From Marinicella pacifica (GTDB lineage Bacteria; Pseudomonadota; Gammaproteobacteria; Xanthomonadales; Marinicellaceae), in the NCBI RefSeq assembly GCF_014636635.1, contig NZ_BMEO01000004.1, positions 1-64,000 of the forward strand: DNA of 64,000 nt, given 5' to 3'. The notes beneath the pieces were generated by a model, which saw only the letters and a list, made by a program, of their open reading frames with translations, was not told the DNA's origin and ran no database searches. Below, piece by piece: positions 63,901-64,000 of this stretch (positions within the stretch are counted from its first letter, which is position 1; each line of letters opens with the position of its first letter). Both the position numbers and the translations under genes were made by a program.

Positions 63901-64000
63901 ACTGATCTTGCTTAAGATAGCGGCCTTGCTCATTGATGATTAAGCGCTGACCCGCGCCACCTGTAAACACCGCCGCGTTGTCCTTGTAAGCCGACAACGC
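60902..64000 (-). CDS. purL: Phosphoribosylformylglycinamidine synthase, N-terminus outside window
   Basis: About 1,032 residues of an expected 1,290; the gene runs off the right edge. It makes FGAM from FGAR, glutamine and ATP in purine synthesis. Present are the AIRS-type ATP core from SAYKDNAAVF, KVETHNHPTAIEPF and GSGGEIRDE, its pseudo-symmetric repeat, and the glutamine amidotransferase domain (about 770-1031). That domain has the nucleophile cysteine in GVCNGCQM and the HPERVFRG His-Glu. This is the large single-chain PurL of gammaproteobacteria. Confidence 0.97.
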   Translation of the reverse strand, partial: ALSAYKDNAAVFTGGAGQRLIINEQGRYLKQDQLMNVLIKVETHNHPTAIEPFAGAATGSGGEIRDEAATGQGAMTKAGLCGFSVSHLNIPGFQQPWEQQLAGQPKRMASAFEIMQKGPIGAAAFNNEFGRPNIVGYFRNFEIKDPADGRWRGYHKPIMLAGGMGAINDIHTRKQDTRPGDYIIVLGGPAMLIGLGGGAASSVSSADGQEELDFASVQRGNPEMQRRCQEVINRCWYRGEDSPIRSIHDVGAGGLSNAIPEILEDAGLGGDIELRRLQIDHVSMSPMEIWCNESQERYVLSIKPERLVDFELLCQQERCPVAIMGQATKAQTLRVRDELLHKDAVNIPMRLLFGNTPKTEINIQTEVRKNQPLMVQNKTLREVIEQVLSFPTVASKQYLITIGDRTVSGLVHRDQMVGPWQVPVADCGITLRDYDGFAGEAMSVGERTPLALLNPAASARMAVTEALTNLAGTGLKDLSVVKLSANWMAASGEPGEYQALYEAVQAVGMELCPSLDIGIPVGKDSMSMHTSWRNASGDECAVTSPMSLVVSAFAPLVDVRRHLTPQLSGDPQADLLLIDLAKGQQRLGASVFCQVHSQLGDESPDLDEPKYLTRLFAFMADAIEQGLLSACHDRSDGGLLTTLAEMCFAGHCGVDISIHGDVMATLFNEEPGLVVEVKRDAGEAVNSLLESHQLMPCVVHLGHPNNRDELLIKHRDGEFIESRTVLQQLWSRTSYEMAQRRDHPDDCALEFNLIKADNPGLSPQVDFDFSEKMMAPYVNTTRPRVAILREQGINGQNEMAAAFMRAGFDCDDVPMTLLANNSKQLKDYQGMVACGGFSYGDVLGAGQGWAKSILFNDSLRNQFSSFFADSGRFALGVCNGCQMFSALREIIPGSDNWPDFVANHSGQFEARFSSLKIAKTDNLFFRGMAGAVIPVAIAHGEGRADFNGAVNEDLVAAHYVNNHGQITLDYPFNPNGSQSAVAAVSNADGRILAMMPHPERVFRGVQMSWAPPQWQDSSPWQRMFYNARIFVN

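Overview
The window is a chromosomal stretch of a Gram-negative gammaproteobacterium with moderate GC content. It opens inside a 16S rRNA gene on the minus strand and closes inside purL. Lineage (inference): the type II secretion genes run E-F-G-H-I-J-K-L-M-N-D, the order of the Xanthomonas xps cluster. One secreted protein ends in an IPTL-CTERM-like sorting tail, and a second membrane protein resembles the exosortase-H-associated family. Together with marine-type housekeeping genes this points to the Xanthomonadales/Lysobacterales side, possibly a Marinicella relative. I could not test this by search.

Layout. 1-1400: 5' part of the 16S gene, its antitermination leader and three tandem promoters. 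1424-6752: a membrane c-type cytochrome, then a minus-strand operon holding most of vitamin B5/CoA synthesis: DUF2520 protein (candidate ketopantoate reductase PanG), panB, panC, coaC, coaB (two separate genes), coaX, panD. 6772-15072: marC-like, bamD, rluD, a 51-codon ORF, pgeF, oxyR, pepN, tatCBA. 15083-15401: first copy of a structured dispersed repeat. 15452-22875: IPTL-CTERM-like propeller protein, a TetR regulator facing fadE across three inverted repeats, glnE with a divergent C-terminal half, and a DUF4124 protein. 22986-27507: pssA, a GAF/SpoIIE/HATPase regulator and an AT-rich S9 peptidase gene. 27548-34991: metG with a hairpin against its start, rnfABCDGE and a GIY-YIG gene. 34999-38611: dolP, yraN, lpoA and divergent rsmI.

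38617-47210 is the most accessory-looking part. It is a tightly packed eight-gene minus-strand operon: a secreted Ig-like protein, a parvulin-type isomerase, an O-antigen-type ABC exporter (Wzm/Wzt with C-terminal glycan-recognition domain), two GT2 enzymes, a methyltransferase, and a 600-residue glycosyltransferase-like protein whose N-terminus looks like a PqqD/RRE winged helix. It probably makes and exports a surface glycan, perhaps together with a surface protein. 47304-48796: an abundant-looking secreted protein with its own terminator.

49072-60180: a complete xps-type type II secretion operon (E to D) with a terminal NTF2-like lipoprotein gene. The second copy of the dispersed repeat fills the gspG-gspH gap, and GspE lacks the usual tetracysteine zinc motif. 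60272-64000: the exosortase-associated-like membrane protein and the C-terminal 80% of purL. I see no tRNA, CRISPR, insertion sequence or prophage. The points most worth checking are the covarying dispersed repeat, the pantothenate/CoA operon with split coaB/coaC and a PanG candidate, the glycan/secreted-protein operon, and the degenerate halves of GspE and GlnE.
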